From: Oscheius onirici
Lineage: Eukaryota; Nematoda; Chromadorea; Rhabditida; Rhabditidae
Assembly: GCA_932521025.1 (NCBI GenBank)
Contig: OW051468.1
Location: 7,192,064 to 7,256,063 of the forward strand
DNA length: 64,000 nt
Reading direction: 5' to 3'
Shown: positions 23,455-36,386 of the stretch, one piece after another
Layout of the letters: every line of letters begins with the position of its first letter
Position numbering within the stretch: the stretch's first letter is position 1
Program-made: the position numbers and the translations under genes
The notes under the pieces: model-generated
Told to the model about the DNA's origin: nothing
Seen by the model: the letters and a program-made list of their open reading frames with translations, nothing else
Database searches by the model: none

Positions 23455-24002
23455 GGCGGCCACTCGGATGTAAACTGAAAGTTGAGCAAGGGTCTCCCGA
23501 GGTGTCTAAACAGTCCATGATACTGTGTTTATCATTACGTTTTTTAGGGAAAAGGGTGCTGCTCTTCCTTCTAAATTCAGAGTATAAAGGCATAGACATA
23601 GATTCAACACGCCATTTCCCCCTAATGAATGAATCAGCAAAGAAAAGCGACGTTTCGTAAAAAAAATACGTAATGTACACAAAAACACATTTATCTTTTT
23701 TTTGCTTGTCTTTTTTATGCCTGTAATGACTGGGGAAAAACACATATTTTTATGTCTGTCCGGTCCAGTATGAGAACTGAGGCGAGAAAGTTATTTAGAA
23801 AAGAGCTCAGAAAAAAAGATAATTTTAATTGAGCAGTTTTAGTTGTTTTGGTTTTTATTAATTTGTTTAGTTCGATTTTTTAAACTTTGAATTTTTTTTA
23901 ACCTTGAAAATGTTTGAAAGAAACTTGAAAAAAAAACCCGAAAACTTCAGTGTGTTCTAGTCGTCAGCTTTGAATCAAGGTATGATTAAAAGTAGAATCT
24001 AC
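23455..24002. other. Upstream region of CUB-2
   Basis: About 550 bases. The first ~85 bases are shared with the inverted copy at 20190. The remainder is A/T rich with no gene; 23455 side carries the probable trans-splice acceptor. Confidence 0.5.
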
Positions 24003-24004
24003 TA

Positions 24005-24715
24005 CAGTCAACTCTCGCTATAACGTACACTTTTACTTTCACGAAGGTCGATTTTTGTCTCTTTATAACGTACACCTTTGAAATTTTTCGGATTTGAACT
24101 TTTTGAAAAAAATATCGTTTTTCAAGCCCTTTCTTTTTTTTCTCAACTTCATTTGATTATTGTGCCTGAAGGGGTAGAGCAGCGACAGCATCAACGCTGT
24201 TTTGTCGCAATTGGATCTGAACGAGAACATCACATTTGACGACTATGTTGATGTTGACGGAGATGTTCATACTTCCGGATTACAGTCAATTGATGAAATC
24301 GTTCGAATCTGCTCTACTGAAGAAGATTTAAACGAATCTACGACAGAAGACGAAGAACAAGAGCGCCTGCCTATCAAAGGAGAACATGCTCGCCAATCTT
24401 TTTACGTCTTTAGACAATCTTTAATATTAAAGCGAAATGGTGTCTGTGGCTGACTCTGTTTGTAAGAAGAAAACACGCGTAAAAAATGTCTCAACCTAAG
24501 ATTTCCGAATTTTTCGATCGCCTCTAAGTGCTTTTCTTTGTTTATGTTGATTTTTAATGAAGTTTATGACTAAAAACAGTTGTTTACAATGAAAACCTTG
24601 TTATAACCTACAGGTTTCCGTTTTTTCGTTCAGAACACCTTGCTATAACGTGCACCTCGGTATAACGTACCCCTGCAACTGCACCAGGGGTGTACGTTAT
24701 ATCGAGAGTTGACTG
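24005..24715 (+). mobile_element. Deleted pogo/Tigger-type DNA transposon (Tc1/mariner superfamily)
   Basis: The ends are inverted repeats beginning CAGTCAACTCTCGCTATAAC; the two 26-base ends differ at one position. Each end is flanked by TA (24003-24004 and 24716-24717), the target duplication of the superfamily. Internally an open frame at about 24178-24453 encodes an acidic segment (STEEDLNESTTEDEEQE, then GEHARQSFYVFRQSL) like the C-terminal tail of jerky/Tigger transposases. The DDE catalytic domain and the DNA-binding domain are missing, so this 711-bp copy is a non-autonomous deletion derivative. Sub-terminal repeats of ataacgtacac follow the left end and precede the right end. Confidence 0.88.
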
Positions 24716-24727
24716 TAGGTAGTTCAG

Positions 24728-25277
24728 ATGGGACATATCCAAGGCAGGGGAGAGCGCCTCGACACGATTCTTCAAGATTACCGCCAAGCTGCCGAAGAGC
24801 AAGAAGCAGAAATCAATCGAGTAAGAGCCGATCTGGCTCGCGTGCGTCTGCTTTGGGACCGTTACCGCGATGAGAGACGAGATTCGACAGGAGCTGGTCA
24901 ATGTTCGTCAGTCAGATCAATCAGTAGCTGAAGCCGAGCCATTCCCTCTTTTCATTCCCGACATGTTTTTTGTTTCATCCTCGACATTTTTCAAATGTAC
25001 GACCATCGTCATGAATCAGGATGCGAAGAGATATAGGACAACTATAAAATTCAAGGAATTTGCCCCGCGGCAAATTTATCTCATGGAGCTCTCGAATGAT
25101 ACGCGCGATCTCGATCAAGGATTCCCGAAACTCATCAAGAACCCAGGACACGGACAGACCGCCAATTTTGAATTCTGCCGGGCTCGCGATACGAAGAGCT
25201 GTTACCTCACTCTCTGCTGGCGGGATAGCGCTACGACTACGACTGAGAAGATCAAGATATTGGAGCGTATTGAGTGA
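24728..25277 (+). CDS. Orphan reading frame, coiled-coil start
   Basis: Starting 10 bp after the Tigger copy, an ATG opens a charged heptad-like segment (RLDTILQDYRQAAEEQEAE, INRVRADLARVRLLWDRY). An overlapping second frame continues it (RQELVNVRQSDQSVAEAEP, then FKEFAPRQIYLMELSND and a basic end) to a stop at 25277. No intron could be fitted between the two. No family recognised. It may be a damaged gene, part of an unknown element, or chance: the opposite strand is also open over 24975-25451. Confidence 0.28.
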
Positions 25278-26507
25278 AGACCCTCGCCGACCGCCTCTCT
25301 TTTTTGTAGAACTACTTGTGTATGAGTTGTATCGTTTGGAATGAATGCTCGGCGAATTTTTCGTACTATTTTCTTGGCTCAACACATTCGCCTCTTTTCG
25401 TGTCGGGTACATTCCCACGGAAACTTCTCGTTTTTCAACCAAGGCAGGCACTAGTTCGTGGAAGTAAAGTCTGAAGAGCGAAGACGGAAAAGAAACAGAA
25501 AGAGATTACAAAATGGATCGTCGCATCGATGAACAGAGGAGATCAGATCGTCCTCATGCTCCAATCACAAACACGGTTCATTTTTCCTTTTAAAACAGTC
25601 ATACCTCATTTTAGATTGTTCCTACGTTCATTACGCAACCTGCTGTGCTATCCATAAAGTATTAATAAAAGCTGTTGCGTATTGTTTCCTAGCAAAAAGA
25701 ACGAAATAAAATATCTTGACCCATGATTTCCCCCATCATGGACTTTTTCATCGCGCATGCCAAAAGTTCATGCAAGCAAAACTGGGGTAAGAAAAATCTT
25801 TATGATGAAAAAGACCTTATGATTTTCTACAATCTGATAGCTAACTGGAATAACCACTGAGATATGACGTTTTCAAAACGTCCACTTTTGGCAAAAATGG
25901 ACTAACTGGGGACAACTTAAACCTTTGAACCATAAAACCATACCGGCTGGTGTCGTTCACAGGAATGAGGCATATAAAACTCTATGGTGTATGGGGATAG
26001 AGAAGCCGGGAGTTTGCTTTATGCTGCAGTTATGGTCAAATTACATGAAAAAATACCAAAACTTCCATCATCAGTAAATCGACCCGTAAAACCAGAAAAT
26101 TCAATCAAATTGGCTGATACTTTGGGGTAATATCGGCCTTGTGTAAACGTTCTATCCACGCGACGCTAGATCAAAGTACTAAGTAATTAGTGTACACCCT
26201 TGTAGGATGAACCAAAACTTTATGGCAATTCCTTACAGAACCTTTTCGACTTGTCAAGACTGGGTAATTCCTCTTGGCACATATAGAATTTTGATTGCTT
26301 CGTCTGATGCTGATGGTCTTCTTCACGTCAGGTATTTCTACTACCTTTTTTTTTTAGTGAGAATGCTGTTTTCAGAAAGATCCGAATATTTCATTTATAT
26401 CATTTGAAAAACAATCGGGGACTGTGAGAGGTAGGCAGAAAGTTCAGTTGTCAAAGGAAGGCATGACTTAGATTCGATTCTTTTTTTTGGGCTTTTCGAC
26501 GACATCC
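25278..26507. other. Intergenic, short open pieces only
   Basis: About 1.2 kb. An ATG at 25513 opens a short basic piece (MDRRIDEQRRSDRPHAP) that soon stops. A second piece near 26035-26135 (..KLHEKIPKLPSSVNRPVKPE..) ends at a possible donor. Neither could be joined into a gene. The right end holds the zyxin 3' UTR. Confidence 0.4.
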
Positions 26508-28506
26508 TCAGAGATCAGTGATGGGAGCTGGTCGCGTCTTTGCCCAATGGATATGACAGTTCCGACAGAGCAGGTGGCCATCCAACGGGTAACACTTTTG
26601 CACGGCGTCGAATGTGACATTGCAGCCCTGAAAACAACATATTCATCAGTAAAATAAGTTGATTACTTCGCAACAATAGCAACTCTCGTGGTAGCTATTG
26701 TTCAGAGCCACAACACGGATAGTCTCTCCGGTTTCGGGATCCGGAGTGATGGGTCTTTTACAGGTGCTACAACGAGGAGCATACCGGTTGTGGTAGCACT
26801 GCATGCAGAAAGGCTGAAAACGACGGATCAAGTTACCGTGTTGTACATCAAAACATGAGGAAATCAAGTGTTTTTAGAGAAGGAGAAAAGGCTACTCACC
26901 TGGTTCTCCGTGTCGGCCGAAAACGGAATCCCATCCAGTCCCTTGTAGCAATCGGTACAGCGGAAACATTTTGGATGGAAGTGTCTGTGGAGGGTTGAGA
27001 GAACAGTCTCCGTGATGGGCAGCTTGCAAGCCGCGCAAAGAGTATCTCTCTGCTGAACCATTTGCTCCGTGAAGTAGTCCTGTTTGCAGTAGAATCGACC
27101 CTCGTGAAGGTAGAACTGCTGGTCTCTAAAAACAAAAAGTGCAAGGAAAAGAAGGCCAACTCACTTTAGCTCTTTCCCACAGACTTCACAAACGAAACAG
27201 GCTGAATGATATGTGCTCTCCTGAACGGTGTAACGGTCTTCCGTATCGTACATGGGTCGACGACAATGAGCACAGCTTCCGACCTCGTGCTTCTTATCCA
27301 TGACCAGATTTTCGTGTAGTTTCTTTGTCAATTCTTCCAGCTTTCTGTCGCGCCTATCAGATTCGTTCTCAATCCGTCTCCAGAGATCGCTATTGGTCAC
27401 GGAGCCGAGTCTTCCAGATGGCGGTTTCGCATTTACTCGTACTTGTTGAGTTAGACTCGGACCATATCCAAAATTTGGAGCTGCTGGCGCTTTGGGAGCA
27501 GTTTTAGATTCAGTCTTCTGAAACTGAATGGTCATATGGTTTTAGTTATTACTTACCTGACTGACAGGAGAGAAACGTGGACGTGTGTTGACTGTTACCA
27601 CCGGCACAGAGGTCGTACTGTTCTTGAAAGCCTGGTTGAAAGATTTGGTCGGACTGTCGACTCTGGGAGAAGGGGTTGTTGTCTGACTCTTGTAGAGTGA
27701 GGCATAGTCAGAGTAACTGTAAAAAAGCGATTTGGACAAAAATTGAGACTTACGATGATTGACTTGGAGGACTTTGACTCTTGTGAGAGGATGCCGAAGA
27801 ATAGTCGGACGACTTTCTTTCATGATGATCCGTCCGGATTCTTAGATACGGAGAGGACAGTTCGCCTGGAGGAGAGGGAAGAGAGTTTGAAGCGGAGGAA
27901 CTTCTCTGAAGACATCAGTCAATAGAAATATAGAGGTTTCCACTTACAGTCCCACGATCCTCATCACTATCACTGTGATTTGTGTAAAGTTGCGTAGAAT
28001 TGCGAATTTGTCGAGCATATTCGCGAGCAGTCTCTGCAGTCTCTACCCCAAACCCACCAGGTGCTTTTGGACGACTCATGGCAAGAACCTAAACCAGTAT
28101 TTTCTTATTTTTCTACTTTCAACCCACGTCATTTCTCCACTTTTCAGCGTCCTCTGGATTGATCTGCTGCTTCTTCTTGATCTCGGAGCTTCCAAGCTTA
28201 ACCATGCCGTTCTCCGAAGGCGGCAGCATGTCTCCCATCATCTTCTGAAACATTGGTTGGAGGTTATAAAGAGAAGGCTGGAAACAGCATCCGGACTGCC
28301 ACTTGGCCAAGAGGGTGGGTACTTGACCATATTCGGGTTGAGGGGACCAGTACACAGGAACCGACCTTCTGTTTCTCCATATTGATGGCATCGAGCTTGC
28401 TGGCAATGCTCCGCGTCTCACTTTTGCCATAAATGTTCTGTGGAGGTGGCGGCCTTCCAAAAGAATCCAACTCGATGAGAAAGGAGTTTGAATTGAATTC
28501 CGTCAT
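26508..28506 (-). CDS. zyx-1: Zyxin/LPP-type protein with three C-terminal LIM domains
   Basis: Nine exons (28506-28366, 28244-28128, 28088-27948, 27905-27754, 27716-27557, 27517-27165, 27125-26900, 26813-26667, 26627-26508), 518 residues. A Pro/Ser-rich N-terminal half begins with FGRPPPPQN, a possible Ena/VASP-type proline stretch. Three LIM zinc domains follow, starting CAHCRRPMYDTEDRY, CAACKLPITETVLS and CSTCKRPITPDPETGE; the linker YAPRCS and RVVALNNSYHESCYCCE with CYPLDGHLLCRNCH identify the zyxin/LPP/TRIP6 group rather than paxillin or Ajuba. Such proteins sit at dense bodies and adhesion sites and shuttle to the nucleus. The acceptor ccacttttcag directly precedes the ATG. A Met in exon 3 (AMSRPKAPGG) could start a shorter form. 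Confidence 0.93.
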
Positions 28507-31500
28507 CTGAAAAGTGGAGAAGGTAGAGGGGAGAGGCAAGATATCAAAAGAGACGCCGAAGATGGGATTATCCTCCGAGCCTGTCCTCCGGATAATAACC
28601 TCGGCCCTTTTTGGCCAAGATCAACACTCTCCGCTAGCCGCAAATTGGTTGAAAGCATCCGGAGAGAGGGTGAGATATGAGTCGGAGAAAGGATAGGGTC
28701 AAGAAATGTGTAATGAAGCCTTTGGTTTTCAGAGATAGGAGTGAAAAAATCTACTAGTTGGCAACAGTTTTGGGCATAGGAGTTTTCAGTTTTTTTGTAA
28801 ACTTGCATACAAACAAGATTTGAGAAGAACATGCTGTTGCAATTCGAATTATTCTCTGGTTGAGCTATCAAAACAGAAAGAATCGTTTGACATACGTTGA
28901 CGAAAGGGGAAGAAACTGAAACACTGTAGCAGGACAGCAGTTACAAAAAGTAACCAAACTTCGAAATGAGAAAATATGTGAGACAGCAGGACGATTATGC
29001 GAAAACAATTGGAACCTTTTGTTTTGTGCTGCGAAAAAAAGCAAGAAAGAAACAGGTCTGCTATCCCTGTGGGTGGTCTCCTCTCTTTTCAAAAGTTTCT
29101 CAAGATCGCTAAGTGAAAAGCCAGCGAGGGTGGTAGCAGTCCGAGAAAGAACGACATAAAAGAGACAGGGTGCGATAACAGGCAGAAAGGGGACTCCATA
29201 AAATTGGGCGAGATCCCGCAAGAGAGAAAAAGTGGTGGTCGATCAAAAATGTGGGAATGTGATAAGCGGGGCAAATATGGTTGAGTCAGTGAGGGGATGG
29301 TTTGCATTCCACCCACCAGCAGCTGGACAGGAAAGCTGGGTGTAATTGAGAAAGTTTCATCGAAGCGAGAGGAAATTGGATGAAGAGAGAAAGGACAACT
29401 TTTTTAAAGCTTGAACAAAAAGCTGGAGAAGGGATAGTGGAACGAGTCAAAGAGAAAAATTGAAAAGGTAGGGCTGTGATGGGACCCTGGAATCGAAAGC
29501 ATTTTTGATCTTCAGTGTACTGTTCATCCGCACCAGAAAGTTTTATGATATGACTGGATAAAGCCTTTTCTAGTTTCTCCTGACGTCACATTGACATCTT
29601 TTTTTGTATCAGAAGGCGGCTTGTTTCCTACGCTACAAACAGCTAGAAATGCAAAGCCGAGGAATCAGGCCATAAATGAACAAAAACGACAAGTGCCTGT
29701 TACAAAAACGGCAGAGGTCAACTTGCTCATTTCCTTTTTCGACAAAAGAGTGAAAAGAAGAACGCGGCACACAGGATGGGCGCAGAATGGCGCGCAATTA
29801 ACCGGAAACGTGAATCATCCGGACGGACAGTCGCCTGGCTGGGAGGGAGGATGGGTCACTCGAGGAATTTGCATGTTACGCAACTCGAGCGCCCGAGACT
29901 GTTTGAAAAAGTGGAACGAGCAAACAGACGGTTTAAAAAACTCCGTTTTGCAAGAATGACAAAAGAGTGATAAGAATAAGTCACTCTCTCCCAGTCTAGA
30001 GTTCAATAGGAAGAGAGTACTTGGAATGACCAGAACATCCGCCCATTGATGACCGGAAGAGGCGGACCGAAAAAGCTAATAGTATTCTTATGGCGAAAAT
30101 TTGAATTGAAGGTCTTGGTCAGCGGTTAGATGAAAGACAGATTATCATTCTGTACTCATAATGACTCTCTTTTTAAACTATTCAAAACACAGGATAGGAA
30201 ACTTTTGGTAGGAAGTAGTCCCATCATGATAAGAGGAACGGTAAACCGACGGTCATCCGTTTCGAAAAACACCAACAAACAACCTTATCTCTTCACCTCC
30301 AGAGTTCATCAAATACTCTTGTTTACAGTGATCAGGTTAACCTTGTTTGTTAGCAGACCAGGTCAGTCGAATCTTGTGATTCCACCAGTACCCACAGTGG
30401 TGAGGCGACACCAAAAGATCAAGCTCAAGTTTGAATCCTCTTTGGCGGGAACAGGAAAACCGAACAAGAGTCTAAAATAGGAGAACGAAGAGAGAAAGTG
30501 AATAATGGTGGAGATGAATCGATAATCGGACGGCGATTGTCACAAATCGCGGTATCAACCATTCTGGACCTTCTTGGTGTGTCGCGTGCGAAACTCTCTC
30601 TATTGGAATGTGAAATCCCGCCCCGGAATGAGATCCGGGCGCTGAAGGTCAAAATTCCACAGGCAGTCGTTTGTGACTAGCAATTTGCATTTTATTTGAG
30701 TTTGGAAGCAATGGACTTGGCTCCAGTCAGGGCCGGGTCTCAACTTTCTGGTCCAAGCCCTGCCTGGCCCGCAGCAAGGTCTAGAAGGCAGAAGGACAGG
30801 GTTATCTAATCAGGAAGAAGGTTCTGGAAAGAGGGCCACATTGAAGTCAGATTTTTTGGGGTACAAGGGTTTTACTATTGTTCAGTGTTTCCTGAGAACT
30901 AGTCCTTTAGAAACTGCTCGTTGTGAGACCACATAACCTCTCCCCAGAAACTCAGTATACTTCTTGAAACTTTTGAGAGCAATCTTTGAAGTTTTTCTTT
31001 TTGAACAAAAATTTGTGAATAAACTTAAAGTTTGCACTCAAATATTGTTGTTCAATATCAATTGCTGAATAGAATCTAAAATGTTTTAAAACATTTACAG
31101 AATTCTGAGCCTGGCAAAGATCAGCCTTCGATCCGAAAACAGACTGAACTTGGGAACTTCAGTCTAGATTCACGGTATTCCAATTTGCTAATAGCCTTCG
31201 GAAACTAATTAGCATAATCTCGATCGCGTAATTCCGTCTCCCCAAAAGTGCCACTTCGGGTGGAATTGGTCCTACTTTGGTGAGATTGTTTCGGGCTGGA
31301 CTGTTAGCTGCTGGACAAAAACCAAGTAGAAAATTGAGGTTAATCGTCCCTGTCCTAAGACGGAGAGGGATTAAAGAAGAAAACGACCATCTGTTCTAAA
31401 ACAGACAGGTTTTTTAGGCAAATGATCATCTGTTGAAAACAGTTTGGAGAAAAGAGCTGGACCTCTCTTTGAGACCGACTGTGACGTTATCTACGGAATT

Positions 31501-33784
31501 CTTGTCTCGCGATCGATGCGGCAGATAAGTTCGTCAGCAGCCGTTCTCTCCTTACATGAGTCCTCTTTTTCCGGGATTAGCCCCAATTGGATCCGACCAC
31601 AGACGGTAGGAAAAAGCTTGACGGGAAAATGATTGACTTGGAAAGGGACAGAGCTGATCTTTCGTGGAAGTCAACAAAAGATCGGGACCGTCAAAAACGA
31701 GAAGAATACGATGGCAGTGAAATACGACGGCCACAACGTTCAGCCTGTTTCTGTTTTTGGGTTCAGAGGAGAAGTGAAAACACCCAAGAAATTTTATGGC
31801 AGAAAGGAACGGAACAACAGTTTTTAGGATCACTAAAACGGGGTGACCTGACAATGCCAATCGAGACGAGAAGTGAGGATTGGCTTATTGTGCAAGGGTT
31901 TTGATTGGAGCACCTGCTAGTACAACTCGAGATGAGAAGGGGAAAGCTTTAAATTCCAGAGAGTTCGCGACGTGACCTGAAGCTTTTAACTCTCAAACTT
32001 TTAAAGTCTGGCAGGAAAAAGATTTGTGACTGAAAGAAGTTGAAAACTCAAATAGAACTAGATTCTGAATCATTTTTGACACAAAAAAGAGAGAATTCTC
32101 CCCAAACAGTCTCGCCTTTTTTTAGGGCTCGCTTCTCGGATCAGCTCTCCGTCCTCAAACAGGGAAAAGCTCTTTCGACTTGCAAAGTCTGTTTGGAGAG
32201 TCTTGAAATGGACAAAAAACAACCCTCGGGCTTATGGTGCCGTAAAGCAAACAAACGACATGTGGACAAAGGTTATCACAAGAAGTCGCTAATAACCCGA
32301 CTATAGAGGTGTGATTGATTGTGTACTTTATAGCGAAAGAGAGGACAAGGTCGGAAGAGACCAATTAGACAGCCGGTTGTGTTGTTTTTGACCGACTGTT
32401 TGTACTGGATTAGAAGCAGGACGGACAAGCTTATCGCCTGGTAGCCGTGATGTTTGTCAACGGGGTCCAATGAGAGTGGCAAGATATCTTCCGCATGTTA
32501 TTGCGTTGTTAACTTTTCGTGTTCTGCCAAAACTAGATCAAAATGGCTTTAGAATGTTCTGAAAAAGAAGTATACAATTGTCGGATAGTCTGTCAAAGAT
32601 TCAGTTTTTGTGAATTTGGAAGAATGTGTAACATTCGCGACTTGAGTGAATGGTTATCGCTACAAAGAAGAAGCGGTCAAGGCCCTTCTTCTCCTTTCTG
32701 AACGGCTGAGAAACAGTTGCAAGAGAGGACTGCAAAACTATTGGAAACTGTATTTTTAAGCACCAGATGAATAGCTTGGCTCGAAAATAGCTGAAAGTGA
32801 AAAACCCTTAAAAGTATTGATATTTTATGCAAAATTTCTTCTCGACCTTCTGTCTGACTTAGTAGATACAACTTGAATACAACTGCTAAAAAACTTTGAC
32901 GTTTTTCGAAGTTTCGAAAACTGAGATTCAATGTAGACTCTACCCTGAATCTCTACACTGTAGAGACTATTATTTTCAAAAGAGCGTTCAGAAACGAACG
33001 ACTGTACGTTCAACAAAGGAGCATAAATGAACAGGTGCGTTTGCAGATGGGCATGGACAAACGCGTTGCTGCGGCTCGTAAAATAAAGCCCGTGTTTCTG
33101 TACGACCGTGCTTGGTCATCGCCACAAAAAGACGGGCCGCCGCGCATGACTCAGAACTGGGTGAGAAGAAGGAAGTGTGCCCGGGTAGAAGACGAAGGGC
33201 AGACATTGTCTCGCCTTGCATATAAGCATACTGGGCGAATGTGTAAACAATGACCTCCCCGAGGGCGAAGCTCTCACGTACCGGAGGAGACAATAGACGG
33301 ACTGTGTGAATGGAACACCGGGGAGCGAGTTGAGCAACGTATGCAAATGAGGTGTGTAAGACGGCTGACCTCTCAGGGCGGTAGTAACAAAGGTTCGAGG
33401 TTCGTCAGAGCGCGTAAAGTGGAAGGAATGAGAGAGGAGGCTAGTAGGAAACGGTTAGCGGTATTTTTGACTGTACGACGAGTGATAAAGCCTTCCAGAC
33501 AGGGTCAGGATGATTGGTAGACATGATCAGAGCTTTACTCTCCCGACTCATTACATCCAGAACTGTTGTAGGAGTATTTCCTACTGTAAACCATAAAAAG
33601 ATAAAAAATGGTGGTACAGTAGTTTTGACATTGAATGCCCCTGAAGAATATCCGAAGAGTTCTGACTTTGTCTAGTGATCAATTGACCAAATTGGTCAAG
33701 GGACATGGCTGAAGGTGAGCATGACTCTTGATTATTGTGATAATTCATAGATCCGATCTCCGAACTTTATTAAAATAATTACTT
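28507..33784. other. Gene-free stretch, 5.3 kb
   Basis: No exon was recognised. Open stretches exist on both strands (for example 29591-29959, 31587-31904) but they overlap other open frames, carry no motif and have no convincing splice context. The left part probably holds zyxin regulatory sequence. No inverted repeat or tandem array of note was seen by eye. Confidence 0.4.
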
Positions 33785-35454
33785 TCAGAAGCTACCCGCT
33801 CCACACTGCTTCGTTCCTTCTTCAAGAGGATCCAGAGGCTCGATCAGTGCCCTCTGAAGAACATTTACCCAACAGTCAAACCCCTGAACAAATTCAAATA
33901 GCGTCACTGGCTCTCTCACCTTGATTCCTCCGTGTTTCTCAAAGTTTTCCTCAATCCAAGTTCTATTATAGTAGGAAGAGACATAATTCACTCCCTTATC
34001 GGCTAGAATCGTCGCTATCAAGAGCGGTTTTTTCTTGTCCGGATACTCTTTGGCTGCCAGATGTAGAGCGGCCACAAAGTTCACTCCAGTGCTGGGACCA
34101 CCGGACAAACCCTGAGTCAAATTTCTGTGTCAAATTTTTGTGTCAAATTTCCATACCTGATTTCTAAGAACAGTCATTCCTGCCGTCGATGCGAGATCAG
34201 GAATCTTCAGAACTCTGTCAATTACTCCAGCATCAAGACTGGTCGTCTCTCCATGCTTTGCCGGACCCATCGGTCCATAGCCAATTCCCGCCATTCCGGG
34301 AGATTGCCATTGAGGAGCCCCTGACTCATTCGTGAATCTTAACCTTTTTCTAGTGAGAAACCATAAAAGAGTACAAATGATGACGAACATAGTCAAAGTA
34401 GATGGAAAATTGGGTGTCTGCCAGGACGACATCTGTCTCGAAGCCATATTTTCGAATATATCGTCCGACTGAGGAAATTGTTCCGCCTTCAAAAGTGAAC
34501 TCTAGAAAAGAAACAGAATCAAACCTGTTCCAGCTGCGTGAACAAACATGTGTGGGATCTTTTTCGAGTCACTGGCGTAGTCCAGTTGCAACAACAGTTC
34601 ATGGTAGAGATTGGCAGATTCTAGGCGATAGTTTCCAGCTGAATTTGTTATTTTTTGTCAGTAATGACTTTCCCTCACATTCATGAAAGTCCTCAGCCCT
34701 GTCCGCGTTTCCGAACTGATTCATGAAGAAGCCTCCATTCTTGTCAGCCAGTTCCTTGGCTTTCTTGAGCCTCAAAATATTCTTCGCAACTTTTGAGAAT
34801 AGTATCTACCTCTCCGAAATAGGTACCCTAAAAACTGTGCCGCCGTGCTCTTCGATATGAAGCTGCTTGATGGGTTCTAGTGTGTCCGGACACTGAAAAA
34901 TGAGTATATTGTAAAGATATTTGATTGTTTCCGCCAGATTTGAAGAAAACTCACAATGGCAGTAAAATTGACGCCTACAAGTTTGCACATATACGCGAGA
35001 GAGTTTGCCGTGTTACCAGACGATGCTTCAAATACGGGAGTACCTAAATCAAAGTCTTCAAGAAACTGAATACTCAAACCTTCAAGGATTTTTCCTTCCC
35101 TAAGAGCCCACATCATGAGCATCAGAGCATAGCGATGTTTCAAACTGCCCGTCCTGGTGGCTGACTCATCCTTGAAGACAATCTCAACGTCAGGTCGGGC
35201 AGGATACTGTAATTTGCCATTTTTTGATAGTTTCCGTACTCTTACCCGCATCCAGACCAGAGGAGTATGGTTCATTTCGAGTCTCTCCTGCCACAACTTG
35301 GCAATCGCTGCCATCGCCCATGTTCTATCCTCTACAATCCGCTTGTAAACAAGCTTTAAAAAAACAAACCAGTCAATTCATCGCTAGGAGCCAGCGAAAG
35401 TTTTGTTGGTAGACCCGTACAGACTTGGAGAAGTCCGAAAAGGAGCCAAGGCAT
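33785..35454 (-). CDS. PLP enzyme of the CBS / cysteine-synthase-like family (CYSL-4-like)
   Basis: Ten exons (35454-35425, 35353-35246, 35206-35080, 35043-34955, 34892-34827, 34781-34679, 34638-34525, 34486-34375, 34337-34157, 34111-33785), about 418 residues. The PLP lysine lies in SATRTGSLKHRYA; the substrate loop is EASSGNTANSLAY; the phosphate-binding glycine loop is HAAGTGGTISSVGRY. Further family marks are FFMNQFGNADRAEDF, ESGAPQWQSPGMAGIGYG and GLSGGPSTGVNF. No C-terminal CBS pair is present. It resembles the C. elegans CYSL-4 type rather than classic cystathionine beta-synthase; the reaction is not determined. Exon 1 (a short hydrophobic MPWLLFGLLQ) and the junctions at 34781 and 34337 are the weak points. 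One intron (34156-34112) consists of tandem repeats. Confidence 0.85.
34112..34156 (-). repeat. Intron made of three ~13-15-nt tandem repeats
   Basis: The 45-nt intron of the PLP gene reads gtatgg followed by three near copies of aaatttgacacaa, the last ending in the acceptor ctcag. The whole intron is therefore almost entirely repeat. Confidence 0.8.
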
Positions 35455-36386
35455 GACGGTGGAAAGGGAAACGTCACTACTACTTTAACCAATCTACAAC
35501 AGGTCTTTGATCACTCGTTGAGGGACGATGTTATCGTGCGGAACTGGGCAAAGGGAGAACTACCAGGGAGGAGGAGGTGACAGTCGACAAAAGGTTGTGA
35601 GACTTGTTTTCTAGGGGGACAGAGTTTGAAGAGTCAATATTTTGTGGGAGAAGTAGTTTGCTTAGAGTGAGGTGCAAAGATACATTGGAATGGTTTTTTG
35701 GAGTCTAGACTTTCTGAGAGTCTTGTCTTGAAGATATCGTTTGCGACGAAGAATACCAATGAGAAGCGTGTCTAAACATTTGATTCAAATTGAAATGAAC
35801 AGACTGTGCATTTTTGCCTTTATAAATCGTTAAGCACGTAACAACTTCGGTGTCATATTGTTAGAAACTACAAAATTAGTATATTTTAGCTTTGACCGGG
35901 CGCTCACGCATCTTGTGGCTATGGACATCCCACAAACACAGAGTCCACAACAGATACCAGGAAAACATGGAAAGTAAAAAGTAGAAACACTTGATTTGAT
36001 TTGAACTAGACGTCCGCAACTAGCATCTGATGAAGTAAGTGGGCTTCCAGAGTTTGAAGACAAGCTGACGAGTCTATACAAGTCAAGTAAAATCTCAGGA
36101 AACCCTTTGTTCTCTCTGTTTATCATCGAAAGTGGATGAATCTGGTCAAACGAAAAACCAAATTTATAGAAATTTATCCATATTTATCGAACAATGAACA
36201 AGAGGTATGTACACAACCGGACTAGATTCTCTTTAGACTTTTGGAATTATTATAATTCACCGGTATTCTGTCTTTTTACAACAGTTTGACTGAATATCAG
36301 TCATGGAATCATCAAGAGTTTCTCACATTTTCGAGGTACCCGGAAAGACAGGAAACTAAGTACAGTAGGAGTGAAAAGTAAAATCT
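35455..36386. other. Intergenic between PLP enzyme and nuclear receptor
   Basis: About 930 bases on which no gene was seen. It should hold the promoter of the PLP gene and the nuclear receptor 3' UTR. Confidence 0.5.

Noticed and set aside
24975-25451. 158-codon open stretch on the minus strand
   Set aside because: It overlaps two plus-strand open frames in a GC-richer patch, has no motif and no splice context; openness on both strands is a composition effect.
31587-31904. 105-codon open stretch on the plus strand
   Set aside because: Overlapped by open frames on both strands, no motif, no flanking splice sites.
33385-33415. ggttcgaggttcg as a tRNA B box
   Set aside because: No A box at a suitable distance and no cloverleaf could be drawn.
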